A DNA stretch of 64,000 bases from Streptomyces sp. CB02056 (GCF_001905545.1 NZ_LIPD01000006.1:248001-312000), one strand, 5' to 3'; positions 43,397 to 51,624 are shown, counted from the stretch's first letter. Made by a program: numbers and translations. The notes: a model not told the origin generated them from the letters alone.

Positions 43397-44011
43397 TCAC
43401 AGCGGCCGGAGGGTGAGCGCGAACTGCGGAAGCGTCAGCAGGAGCAGGGCGGTGCCGGCCTCGATCCAGCGGTACTTCGCGCGGATGATCGCACTGGTAC
43501 CGGCCAGCGCCGACAACAGCGGCCCCGCCGGGTCGTGCCCGGCCCGCTCGAAGGCACGGCGCAGCCGCTCGGGGCCCGCCCCCGGCGCGATGTGCTCGAA
43601 GTACCCCGGACCGTCCGCACCACCCCGCCGCCCCTTGCGGTGGCGCGGCACCAGCGCGGAGGCGAAGCAGCCGACGGCCAGCAGGGCGCTGGCCGTGGCG
43701 CTCCACCGCAGGAGCGGGACCAGCCAGGCCAGGGAGCCGGCACCGGCGCCGCCGCCCAAGGGGATGAACGTGGCGAGCACCGCACCGGTGAACGCCAGGA
43801 ACACGGCGGCCTTGGTGTCGGCCCGGACGAGTTCCGCGCTGTTGGCCGCCATCAGGCGCTCCATCGCCGACACCGAGGGCGGGCTGGACGCCGCCGTCGG
43901 CGCGGTCGGCCGGCGGCTCCTGCCCCTGGAGCGCCCGCGAGGCCCGGCGACCGTGCGCCGCCGCGACGGCGGCCGACGCACACGTATCCGCACACGCGCC
44001 GCCCCGGTCAC
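43397..44011 (-). CDS. Pycsar-effector-like (DUF5706) membrane protein
   Basis: This 204-aa protein has a basic disordered N-terminus, then AANSAELVRADTKAAVFLAF, which matches the helix leading into TM1 of Pycsar effector (PycTM-type) proteins. Hydrophobic segments are at about 67-84, 94-121 and 184-203; a cytoplasmic stretch including GYFEHIAPGAGPERLRRAFE separates the second and third. Known effectors of this class respond to a cyclic pyrimidine nucleotide and damage the membrane. The GTG start overlaps the previous stop (GTGA), making it the last gene of a four-gene coupled operon headed by a cyclase-like gene. I infer the effector role from similarity and context. Confidence 0.72.
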   Translation of the reverse strand: MTGAARVRIRVRRPPSRRRTVAGPRGRSRGRSRRPTAPTAASSPPSVSAMERLMAANSAELVRADTKAAVFLAFTGAVLATFIPLGGGAGAGSLAWLVPLLRWSATASALLAVGCFASALVPRHRKGRRGGADGPGYFEHIAPGAGPERLRRAFERAGHDPAGPLLSALAGTSAIIRAKYRWIEAGTALLLLTLPQFALTLRPL

Positions 44012-44985
44012 CGCGGACTCCCGTTCGGCACACCGCCGGACCAGCCGTTGACGTGCGTGGGGAGCTTGACGAAGTCCGGCCCCGGCCCCGGGGGCTGCGG
44101 GGGTTGCGAGGGGTACGAGGCGGGCCCGGGGACCTGCCGTCCGAGGGCGACCAGGCGGTCGCGCAGCATCTTGGACAGCTCCTGCTGCTCCTGCCCCGTC
44201 AACTTGCCCAGCATGAGCGCCATCTGGTCCTCCCAGGTGGTCTCGCCCCGCAGCAGGTCGCCGTTCTTGACCACCCAGTCCAGGACGTCGCTCACCTCAT
44301 CGGGCTTCCTGGCCAACCAGAGGGCCGCGAGGGCGACCGGACCCTCCTGCACCTGGCGCCGGCAGAACGCGTACTCCTCCTCGCTCTTGACCGTCCAGTC
44401 GAAGGGCACGTCCGTCACGTCCGGTTCCCCGAGACGCAGTTCATTGCCATGCTCGGAGGCGGAGACGTCCGTGACGCGGTAGCCGAGGCCGTAGTGGGGC
44501 AGCACGTACGGAGCCGCGAGGTACTGCACCAGCTCGTCGGGGCCCAACCTGGTGCCCGAGGCGGCGAACTGCTCTCTGAGCTGGCGCAGTCGGACGTCGA
44601 GGTCCTTGCGGACCGGCAGCCCGCCCCGGTTGGTCCGGGTCTGCACGACCCGCGCGGCGTCGTGGACCCACCACAGGAAGTGGACCTCCAGCGGTTCCGT
44701 GCCGTACGAGGTGCGGAGACGGACCGTTCGCACGCCCGGACGCTCGTTGAGGTCCACCAGGTACGCCTGGTCGAAACCGCGCAACCCCAGCCGCGCGGCG
44801 ACCCCGTCCTCCGCCCCCATGCCCGACGGTCGCGGGCGGCCCTTCCCCAGCTGCTGGTAGAGCCCGTGGCGGTCCCCCAGCACCAGGGCACAGTCGCGCC
44901 GACCGGACCACCGGTGCCGGAGGATCTCCCGCCAGGGGGCACGGGTGGCCTGGGTGTAGACGGGCGGGTCGGTGTCGACGGTCAT
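44008..44985 (-). CDS. Unknown protein of the cyclase/NTPase operon
   Basis: This 325-aa protein has no family I can name with confidence. The N-terminal two-thirds mix strands and helices (GLRGFDQAYLVDLNERPGVR, EPLEVHFLWWVHDAARVVQT, KDLDVRLRQLREQF); the phrase order weakly recalls SPFH/band-7-like folds. A helical part follows (QMALMLGKLTGQEQQELSKM), then a proline-rich tail (SYPSQPPQPPGPGP). No signal peptide or membrane segment is seen. Its ATG overlaps the NTPase stop and its stop overlaps the effector start, so it is an integral, stoichiometrically coupled part of the system. It could be an adaptor or sensor. Confidence 0.8.
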   Translation of the reverse strand: MTVDTDPPVYTQATRAPWREILRHRWSGRRDCALVLGDRHGLYQQLGKGRPRPSGMGAEDGVAARLGLRGFDQAYLVDLNERPGVRTVRLRTSYGTEPLEVHFLWWVHDAARVVQTRTNRGGLPVRKDLDVRLRQLREQFAASGTRLGPDELVQYLAAPYVLPHYGLGYRVTDVSASEHGNELRLGEPDVTDVPFDWTVKSEEEYAFCRRQVQEGPVALAALWLARKPDEVSDVLDWVVKNGDLLRGETTWEDQMALMLGKLTGQEQQELSKMLRDRLVALGRQVPGPASYPSQPPQPPGPGPDFVKLPTHVNGWSGGVPNGSPR

Positions 44986-47180
44986 CGGGGGCCTCCGAAG
45001 GCAGGGGCGGAGCGGAACGGCTGCGGCTCGCCGCGCCGCCAGGCCTCCAGGGCGCGGTGGGCGATGTCGCGGCCGACGAGGTCGGGGTTGTCACTGCTGT
45101 CGATCTCGACCATCAGCCTCAGCTCGCCGGGGCGCATCTCCCGGGCGAGCGCCGCGAGCAGCGTCTCCACCCCGGTGCGGAGGGGTTCGTCCCAGACCGC
45201 CCGACGGCACCAAGCGAGCAGCCACGTGCACGAACGCTGGAAGAGGGCCTCGTCATTGAGGCAGTGCCGGACGAAGGCGATCACCGGCTCACTGAACTCG
45301 CCTTGCACGGGAAGCTGTTGCTGAAACCACGACGGGTCTCGAAGGAGATCGAGGAAGGCCGTGTACGCGAGCGCGGCGTCATTCTTCGACTGGTCCGCCC
45401 ACTCCATGAGCTTGCGGAAAACGGCCGCCTGGTTTCCTCCCGCGAAGAGGCTCCCCAGTGCCCAGCGAACGTTCACGGCGACGGTGCGCTCGGCCTCCTC
45501 TTCCCCTCGATAGCAGCGCCGGAGCAGTGAGAGCGCGAATTCCGGTCGGGCCGCTCCGAAGTCTCCTCCACAGGCAGCGGCCGTGGTCGACCGGAGCTGC
45601 CAGCCGCCGTTGAAGCTCCAGCGGTCGAGGCGGTGCTTCACCTCGCTGACGAGAATCGGGTCCTGGGCCGCGATCCCCAACGCGTAGGCGGCGATGCTCT
45701 GGCTCTGCGTGTGCTCGGACCTGGCCAACCTGCGAATGTGAAGCAGTGCCTGACGGCCGCCGCTCCACCCCGTGGCGAGCCCCACCACTCGGCCCATGGG
45801 CTCGGCCAGGTCGGACTCGGTACCGGGAACCGTGTTGATCCACTCGGTCAGGAGTCCCGAGACCTCCCCGTACTGCCGCCACACGTGCCGCAGAACCGTC
45901 TCCGCCTGCCGGTGCCGTTTGAAGCGGATCGGCTCCACCGTGTAGGAGTAGCTCGATGTCCTCCACGTCCCACCCGGCGCGTACTCGGCCCGGATGATCG
46001 CCAACAACTCGTCCAGAGACCGCCGGAAGACGAATCGGGGATTCGGCCGCGGGGGCTCGCCCCGCGTCGGCCGGCTCTGCTCGCCCTCCCCCTCCGCACC
46101 CGACCTCAGCACCGCGTCCAGGCGGCCGTCGGCCAGCTTGAGCAACCGGTCGGTCTCGTTCCGGACGATCCGGTGGTCGAGGCCCTCCAGGACGCTCGTG
46201 ACCAGCAGCAACGCCAGCGCGTCCGGGTCCTCGCGGATCTCCTTCAGGAGGTCGGGGACCTCCGTCTCCGCGAGGAAGCTGAGCCGCTGGCCGAGGTCGG
46301 CCGGGTCGGGGCCGTCATCTCCGGACCGGCTCACCTCGTCCACGAGTTCGGCGACCTGGGCCGGCATCAGCTCGGGCGCCAGCAGTTCGTCCAGGTCCGC
46401 TTCCAGCCGTTGGAGCAGCGCCCGGCGTCGTCCCTCGTGGGGCACCACGGCCTCCAGGCGCGCGTCGAAGACCGCGCGCGGCGACGGAGGCCTGTAGCGC
46501 ACCGGGCTCAGGTCCAGATCGCGGGCCACGCCGCGCAGCCGGTCGGCGTCGTCCGGCAGCATGACCACCATGAAGGCCTTGGTGTCCTCCAGCCGCTGGC
46601 GCAGCTTGGCGATCGAGGCCGGTCCGAGCCGGACCGTGGGCGAGAGGCCGTGCACCAGGTAACCGCGTGCCTCGGCGTGCGTCGGCCGCCAGGACGACAG
46701 GTCCGAGTCGCTGTCGAGCGCGCGCAGGGCCAGGCTGTTCCCGCTGCTCTCGACCAGCAGGTTGAGGGCGGTGGTACGGCGCCCGGTGCCGGGTTCACCG
46801 GCGAGGAAGAGCAGGCGGGTGCCGAGCGTGCGCAGCGCCTCGGGGAAGCAGTCCGGCCTCGCGAATCCCGTCCGGGCGGCGAGGACCTCCATCCCGGAGA
46901 TGGGGCCGTCCTGCGCCTCCACCCGCTCGCCGCCACCGGGGGCGGCCCCGGCGGCGCCGTTCTCGACGCGCTGGTCCCCGTACACGGAGCCGGTGTTGAT
47001 GTTGCCACCCGGCGCGTAGATGAACGGGCGGTCCGATCCCCACGCGGCGAACCGGTCCGTGAAATCGCCTTCGAGGTCGTCGGGGTCGAGGTCGGGGTCG
47101 AGGCCTCGGTCGTAGCCCCGGTCACGGTCACCCGGTGCGCCGGACGGCCCCTCGATGGCCAGGCGCTCGTCGGGGTTCAC
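44982..47180 (-). CDS. P-loop NTPase (STAND-like) with N-terminal Gly/Asn motif
   Basis: This 732-aa protein has an acidic N-terminus, then NINTGSVYGDQRVEN at 60-74, nearly the same as a motif in the cyclase upstream. The P-loop is GEPGTGRRT at 128-136, with arginine where lysine is usual, and a Walker B-like strand AFMVVMLPDD at 202-211. About residues 380-700 are helical repeats (RQALLHIRRLARSEHTQSQS, SIAAYALGIAAQDPILVSEV), typical of the sensor arm of STAND/NLR-like proteins. The GTG start overlaps the cyclase stop and its own stop overlaps the next ATG. I infer a sensor/switch role. Confidence 0.75.
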   Translation of the reverse strand: MNPDERLAIEGPSGAPGDRDRGYDRGLDPDLDPDDLEGDFTDRFAAWGSDRPFIYAPGGNINTGSVYGDQRVENGAAGAAPGGGERVEAQDGPISGMEVLAARTGFARPDCFPEALRTLGTRLLFLAGEPGTGRRTTALNLLVESSGNSLALRALDSDSDLSSWRPTHAEARGYLVHGLSPTVRLGPASIAKLRQRLEDTKAFMVVMLPDDADRLRGVARDLDLSPVRYRPPSPRAVFDARLEAVVPHEGRRRALLQRLEADLDELLAPELMPAQVAELVDEVSRSGDDGPDPADLGQRLSFLAETEVPDLLKEIREDPDALALLLVTSVLEGLDHRIVRNETDRLLKLADGRLDAVLRSGAEGEGEQSRPTRGEPPRPNPRFVFRRSLDELLAIIRAEYAPGGTWRTSSYSYTVEPIRFKRHRQAETVLRHVWRQYGEVSGLLTEWINTVPGTESDLAEPMGRVVGLATGWSGGRQALLHIRRLARSEHTQSQSIAAYALGIAAQDPILVSEVKHRLDRWSFNGGWQLRSTTAAACGGDFGAARPEFALSLLRRCYRGEEEAERTVAVNVRWALGSLFAGGNQAAVFRKLMEWADQSKNDAALAYTAFLDLLRDPSWFQQQLPVQGEFSEPVIAFVRHCLNDEALFQRSCTWLLAWCRRAVWDEPLRTGVETLLAALAREMRPGELRLMVEIDSSDNPDLVGRDIAHRALEAWRRGEPQPFRSAPAFGGPR

Positions 47181-48142
47181 CGGCGGTGCTCGTTCTTGTC
47201 GCCGTGGACGATGTCGCCCAGGTTGCCGTTGACCGTTCCCACCTTGTGCCCCTCCACGCGGTCGCCGCCGTAGGAGTCACCGCGCACGTTGGTGACGGTC
47301 TGACTGCCGTGCACCGTGCCGGCGTTCAGGTTGCTGCCGTTGCCCCGCTGGTTCACCGCCGTGCGCGGCGCGCGGCGCTGCTCCCCGCTTCCGTCCGCCG
47401 CCCGCTTCGCCCGTCCCTCCTTCTCCTCCCGTCCTTCCTGCTCCTCCACCACCGCGTCGCCGAGGATCCTGCGGTCGTACAGGTTCCCGGACGGCGTGGG
47501 CACGTACAGCCACGCCCGCTGGTCGAAGCGCTTGCCCTCGACGGTGGCCGGCACCTCGATGAAGTGGTCGGGGTGGCGCCCGGTGAAGCCGCCGGCCACC
47601 GCGTCCTGGTAGCAGCGGTCGGACAGGATGGCGGCGACCTGGGTGATGCTCGCGTTGGAGGCGGCCAGCATGGCCTTCACCGGGCGGGAGTCGAGCAGCC
47701 GGTGGGTGTCGTTGCGCGGGGTGCCGTTGCCGTCGAACTCGCCGCCGTCGTCCGGGAGCGGGCCGATGTTGAGGCTGACCCGCAGCCGGATGCGCACCGT
47801 CCCGACCGAGTGCACGTTGAACTCGGTGAGCACCTCCTGGAGGGTGTTCAGCCAGGGGTGGATCAGGAAGGGCATCCAGGCCGGGTCGAAGCCGAACACG
47901 TACCCGTCGCCGGTCGAGTTGGGGAACCGCCGGTCCTTCCAGACCTCGCCCAGTCCGGCCCGCTCGAAGGAGAGTCGGAGCAGCTGCGGCACGTTCGCGC
48001 TGATGGTGCCGTGCTCGATCGCCGGGTACCCGGTGAAGTCCTTGGCGTCGACGGCGACGATGCCCCGGTACGGCGGGAGGTGCCGGCTGCGGCTGTACGG
48101 CAGGGCGCTGGCCTCGGGCATCGGCTGGTCGAACTCCGTCAT
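47177..48142 (-). CDS. Class III nucleotide cyclase-like protein with C-terminal Gly/Asn motif
   Basis: This 321-aa protein has a class III cyclase-like core (about 24-215). The first metal aspartate fits GIVAVDAKDFTGY (Asp32, D-x3-F-T); the second is in NSTGDGYVFGF (Asp79); RIRLRVSLNIGPLP and RNDTHRLLDS sit where the family has its RxGxHxG and NxAxRL segments. The core is followed by a charged linker (EEQEGREEKEGRAKRAADG) and a C-terminus of Gly/Asn/Val repeats including NLNAGTVHGSQTVTN at 271-285. AAGGAG lies 6 nt before the ATG. Whether it makes cUMP, cCMP or cAMP, or is inactive, cannot be told. It heads the operon, with a CRP-type site upstream. Confidence 0.7.
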   Translation of the reverse strand: MTEFDQPMPEASALPYSRSRHLPPYRGIVAVDAKDFTGYPAIEHGTISANVPQLLRLSFERAGLGEVWKDRRFPNSTGDGYVFGFDPAWMPFLIHPWLNTLQEVLTEFNVHSVGTVRIRLRVSLNIGPLPDDGGEFDGNGTPRNDTHRLLDSRPVKAMLAASNASITQVAAILSDRCYQDAVAGGFTGRHPDHFIEVPATVEGKRFDQRAWLYVPTPSGNLYDRRILGDAVVEEQEGREEKEGRAKRAADGSGEQRRAPRTAVNQRGNGSNLNAGTVHGSQTVTNVRGDSYGGDRVEGHKVGTVNGNLGDIVHGDKNEHRR

Positions 48143-48232
48143 TCTCTGCTCCTTGTCGTTCCCGTGCTGACCTTGCGCCACCAAGCTTCGCGATCCGGCG
48201 TCGCGCGGTGTGCTCGCTCGGTGCGGTACGCG

Positions 48233-48248
48233 AGTGACGGATGTCACA
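48233..48248. promoter_or_regulatory. CRP-type operator upstream of cyclase operon
   Basis: AGTGACGGATGTCACA contains the perfect dyad GTGAC-N4-GTCAC. Read on the minus strand it is TGTGACATCCGTCACT, fitting both the E. coli CRP core (TGTGA-N6-TCACA, one mismatch) and the Streptomyces consensus GTG-N6-GNCAC. It lies about 90 bp upstream of the cyclase ATG and 40 bp past the Crp/Fnr stop, overlapping the region where a promoter with TTGACC at 48263-48268 would place its -10. Confidence 0.7.
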
Positions 48249-48288
48249 TTCGAGGCCGCGCGGGTCAAAGGAGTGCTGGGACGGAGCG

Positions 48289-48981
48289 TCAGTCGCGTGG
48301 AACGTCAGCCGCGCGCCGGAGTGCGGGGAGGTCGTCGAGGGCGATGGACTTGCGGCCGGCTTCGACGCGGTGGGCGGCCAGGGCGGTGAGGCCCGCGGTG
48401 ACGGTGTTCCGGGAGACGCCGAGGTGCTGGGCCAGTTCGTCCCGGGTCAGGGCGAGTTCGATCCGGCGGCCGGGCGTCTGCGCGAGGCCCGTGGAGAGGT
48501 CGGCCAGGGCGACCAGGGCGGCCGCCAGCCGGGGGACGACGTCGCCGCCGATCCGGGCCAGGTCGGATTCCCGCAGTCGGCCCATGGCGTAGCGGACCAT
48601 CACGGGGAACAGCCCCCGCTCGGCGACGAAGCGCAGGAAGGCCTCCTTGGTGAGGACCGCGACCGTGCAGTCCGAGATCGCCTGGACGCTCGCGGAGCGG
48701 ACGCCGTCGTCCAGGACGGCCACCTCGCCGAGGAGTTCGCCCGGGCCGCGGAAGGCCAGCAGCCGGACGTCCCCGTTGCGTTCCCGCCGGCTGACCTTGG
48801 CCACTCCGGTCCGCAGGGCGAGGACGTGGGTGCCCGGTTCGCCCTGGCGCAGCAGGGTGGCGCCGATCGGGTGCCGGCGCTCGAAGGCCTCCTCCAGCAT
48901 GCCCGCCCACACCGCGTCGCCCATGAGGTGGCGCAGGGTCCGACCCAGTGCGGCCGGTGTTCGGCTGTCGTGATCGTTCAT
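48289..48981 (-). CDS. Crp/Fnr-family cyclic-nucleotide-responsive regulator
   Basis: This 230-aa regulator has an N-terminal cyclic-nucleotide-binding fold (HPIGATLLRQGEPGTHVLAL, then GELLGEVAVLDDGVRSASVQ with the Gly-Glu and Arg of the phosphate-binding cassette region) and a C-terminal winged helix (LTRDELAQHLGVSRNTVTAG). There is no FNR-type cysteine cluster. The ligand is likely a cyclic nucleotide. Its position 146 bp upstream of a cyclase-like gene on the same strand, with a CRP-type dyad in between, suggests feedback control of that operon. It is divergent from the conservon. Confidence 0.9.
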   Translation of the reverse strand: MNDHDSRTPAALGRTLRHLMGDAVWAGMLEEAFERRHPIGATLLRQGEPGTHVLALRTGVAKVSRRERNGDVRLLAFRGPGELLGEVAVLDDGVRSASVQAISDCTVAVLTKEAFLRFVAERGLFPVMVRYAMGRLRESDLARIGGDVVPRLAAALVALADLSTGLAQTPGRRIELALTRDELAQHLGVSRNTVTAGLTALAAHRVEAGRKSIALDDLPALRRAADVPRD

Positions 48982-49417
48982 GCGACGACCCTAGGAGGGG
49001 CGGCGCACCGGACGCAGCGGAATCGGGCTCGCGCGGTGCGGCTCGCCGGGCCCGGCTGCGGTTCCCCTTCCGGGTGATTGCCGCGCCTCCGGTTGACCGG
49101 AGTCACCGCGCTTAGCACGAACTCGGCGCGAGACGCGGGGACTTGGCGCGGAAACCCTTCGCATGAGCGAATCCGGCGCGGGTCGGCGGCGCGCGGGCGG
49201 CGCGACGAGAAGCCTGGTGGGTGGGCGGTGGCCGCTCCGGTTGCGACTGGCGTGCGAAATGTCGGGACTGTCCGGCAGATTGCCACAAGTCGGTTGCGGG
49301 ACGGTATTTTTGACTTTCGGTCAGGATGTCCTGAACTTGGCTATGCTGCACCACCACGCCTCCGGAGCCGCTCCCCCCGCTTTTGTCCGTACTGTTCCGA
49401 TCGTTTGAGGATGCTGA
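48982..49417. other. Divergent intergenic region between Crp/Fnr and conservon
   Basis: This 436-bp region should hold both promoters. The portion near 49296-49360 is AT-richer, with TTGACT at 49310-49315 and the dyad TCAGGA-TG-TCCTGA at 49321-49334, a candidate operator about 85 bp before the cvnA start. An 81-codon frame from 49163 to 49408 lacks a ribosome binding site and family resemblance, and I do not accept it as a gene. Confidence 0.5.
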
Positions 49418-51142
49418 ATGCTTCGAGCTGGATCGTCACCCGCCAGACGGCGCCGAGCGCCCCTGCTCGGCTGGTTGTTGCCGACGGCCGTGATGGCGGC
49501 GGCCGTGGCGGTCGCCGCGGTGGCGGTGTCCGCCGGGGCCCGGGCCGGGGTGCTGTGGTGCGGGGCGACGGGCACCGTGCTGGTGGCCGTGGTGGCCGCC
49601 GAGTCGGCCCGCCGGGGGCGGGCCCTGAGCGAGTCCCGTGACCTGCACGCCCGGCAGGTGGAGGAGTGGCAACGCAGGTTGGCCGGGCAGGAGGACGAGC
49701 TGGACCGGCTCGCCCGGGTGGAGATGCGCAGGGTGGTCGCCGGGGCCCGGTACGGGTACTCCTTCGACGTCCTGACCCGCCCGTTCGAGGAGAGCGAGGC
49801 GCCCGTCTCGCCACGGTTCCGCCGCTCCCTGGTGGCCGTCACCGAGGCCGTCGCCAAGGCCGTCGACGACGAGGTCAGCCGGCGCGACTCGGCCGAGCGG
49901 GCCTTCGTCAACATCGCCCGCCGGGTCCAGGCCATCATCCACCGGCAGGCCAAGGACCTGCGGGAGATGGAGGACCGGCACGGCAACGACCCGGCGGTCT
50001 TCGACGACCTGCTGCGCCTGGACCACGGCAACGCGCTGAGCGGCCGCCTGGCCGACAGCATCGCCGTCCTGTCCGGCGCCCGCCCCGGCCGCCAGTGGAC
50101 CCGTCCGATCGCGCTCTACAGCGTGCTGCGCGGCGGCATGTCCCGGATCCTGGAGTACCAGCGGGTGGACCTGCACCCGGTGGCCCAGATCTCCGTCACC
50201 GGGCCGGCCGTCGAGCCGCTGATCCACGCCGTCGCCGAGCTGCTCGACAACGCCACCCGCTACTCCCCGCCGCACACCCACGTGCACCTGAGCGCCTCCG
50301 AGGTGCAGAGCGGGATGGCGATCGAGATCGAGGACGGCGGCCTCGGCCTCACCGACGAGGCCCGGTTCCGCGCCGAGCGCTCGATCCGCGAGGCGATGGT
50401 CTCCAAGGATTTCGACGACCTCACCGAGTCCCCCCGGCTGGGCTTCGCCATCGTCGGCCGGCTCTGCCAGGCGTACGGCTTCCAGATCTCGCTGCGCCGC
50501 TCCGCGTACGGCGGCGTGCGGGCGGTGCTGGTCGTGCCGCAGGAGCTGCTCACCACCGCGCCGCCGACCGGGCGGGCGCACGGCATCGGCGCCTTCTCCG
50601 GCCCCCGCCCGCTGCCCGCGAACCCGCCCCGGCACGCGGCCGCGGGCCGCCCCTGGGGCACCCGGACGACCTCGGCCGGCGTCGGGCCGTCCTACGGCTC
50701 GACCAACCCGTGGGGGCCCTCCGGCCCGGGCGCCGGGGACGACGAGGTGATCGTGACCGAGTGGACGCCCAACGGCCTGCCGCAGCGCCGGCGGAGCCGT
50801 CCGATGATGCCCCGGGGCGGCTTCGGCGCTGCCGCGCGCCCCGCCCAGCGCGGCACCGCGCAGCCCGGCGGGCCGACGGCGCAGCCGCCCGGTCCGCTGG
50901 CCGGCCCGCCGGCCCAGGCGTCGCGCCCCGCCAAGGAGCCGAAGCAGCCGGGCCTGTGGCTGGAGGCGTTCATGGACGGCATCAAGGGGACCGGGCCGAG
51001 CCCGTCCGGACCGGCGGGCGCCGGGCGCGCCACGGACGCCGAACAGACCGGTGCCGGACGAACGGACGCCGGGCAGTCGGGTGCCGGACGCACCAGCGCC
51101 GCACACACCAGTGAAGAGACGGCAGGGAAAGGCGAGCAGTGA
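49418..51142 (+). CDS. cvnA: Conservon histidine-kinase-like sensor CvnA
   Basis: This 574-aa membrane protein has two N-terminal hydrophobic segments (about 18-40 and 45-62), a coiled linker, and a GHKL ATP-binding domain with the N-box in AVAELLDNATRYSPP (about 270-285), EIEDGGLGL and RLGFAIVGRL. No conserved phospho-accepting histidine box is obvious, as in other CvnA proteins. The C-terminal ~170 residues are Pro/Ala/Gly rich and disordered. It heads the cvnABCDE operon, in which the sensor, roadblock protein, DUF742 protein and GTPase form a membrane-associated complex resembling eukaryotic G-protein switches. The stop overlaps cvnB as GTGA. Confidence 0.93.
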   Translation: MLRAGSSPARRRRAPLLGWLLPTAVMAAAVAVAAVAVSAGARAGVLWCGATGTVLVAVVAAESARRGRALSESRDLHARQVEEWQRRLAGQEDELDRLARVEMRRVVAGARYGYSFDVLTRPFEESEAPVSPRFRRSLVAVTEAVAKAVDDEVSRRDSAERAFVNIARRVQAIIHRQAKDLREMEDRHGNDPAVFDDLLRLDHGNALSGRLADSIAVLSGARPGRQWTRPIALYSVLRGGMSRILEYQRVDLHPVAQISVTGPAVEPLIHAVAELLDNATRYSPPHTHVHLSASEVQSGMAIEIEDGGLGLTDEARFRAERSIREAMVSKDFDDLTESPRLGFAIVGRLCQAYGFQISLRRSAYGGVRAVLVVPQELLTTAPPTGRAHGIGAFSGPRPLPANPPRHAAAGRPWGTRTTSAGVGPSYGSTNPWGPSGPGAGDDEVIVTEWTPNGLPQRRRSRPMMPRGGFGAAARPAQRGTAQPGGPTAQPPGPLAGPPAQASRPAKEPKQPGLWLEAFMDGIKGTGPSPSGPAGAGRATDAEQTGAGRTDAGQSGAGRTSAAHTSEETAGKGEQ

Positions 51143-51546
51143 TTCCGCACCGCAGCAACATGGACTGGATCCTCAACGACCTCGCGCACAGCGTCCCGTG
51201 CGTGCGCCACGTCATCGTGCTGTCCGCCGACGGCCTGCGGATCGCCCAGTACGGCACCGACCCGGACACCGCCGACCGCCTCGCCGCCGCCTGTGCCGGG
51301 CTGCAGAGCCTGGCCGGCGCGATCGGCCACGAGTTCCCGCACGGCGACGGCTCGATGCGGCTGGTGGTGATCGAGGTGGACGGCGGCTACTTCTACCTGA
51401 TGGCCGCCGGTGACCGCGCCTACCTCGCGGTGCTCGCCGACGAGGGCGTGGACGCCGGGCTGGTGAGCCACCAGATGCGCGACCTGGTCGCCCGGATCGG
51501 CGAGCACCTGTCCACGCCGCCGCGCAACCCCGAGGCGGTCGCGTGA
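51139..51546 (+). CDS. cvnB: Conservon roadblock/LC7 protein CvnB
   Basis: This 135-aa roadblock-fold protein contains VRHVIVLSADGLRIAQYGTD and MRLVVIEVDGGYFYLMAAGD. Roadblock proteins act as GTPase-activating or scaffolding partners of small Ras-like GTPases, here CvnD. The GTG at 51139 overlaps the cvnA stop; an ATG at 51160 is an alternative. Confidence 0.93.
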   Translation: MIPHRSNMDWILNDLAHSVPCVRHVIVLSADGLRIAQYGTDPDTADRLAAACAGLQSLAGAIGHEFPHGDGSMRLVVIEVDGGYFYLMAAGDRAYLAVLADEGVDAGLVSHQMRDLVARIGEHLSTPPRNPEAVA

Positions 51547-51624
51547 ACCGCCACCCGTCCCGCCCTGCCGCGCCGAGCTCCGGCGGCGGGACGGGCACAT
51601 GAACGAGCACAGTGAGGCGGTGGC

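Noticed and set aside
43397..44011. Lanthipeptide immunity or transporter role for the small membrane protein
   Set aside because: It lies 26 kb away from the lanthipeptide genes and is translationally coupled to the cyclase operon; its TM1 lead-in matches Pycsar-type effectors.
49163..49408. 81-codon frame just before cvnA
   Set aside because: No ribosome binding site, no homology, and it covers the AT-rich likely promoter region.
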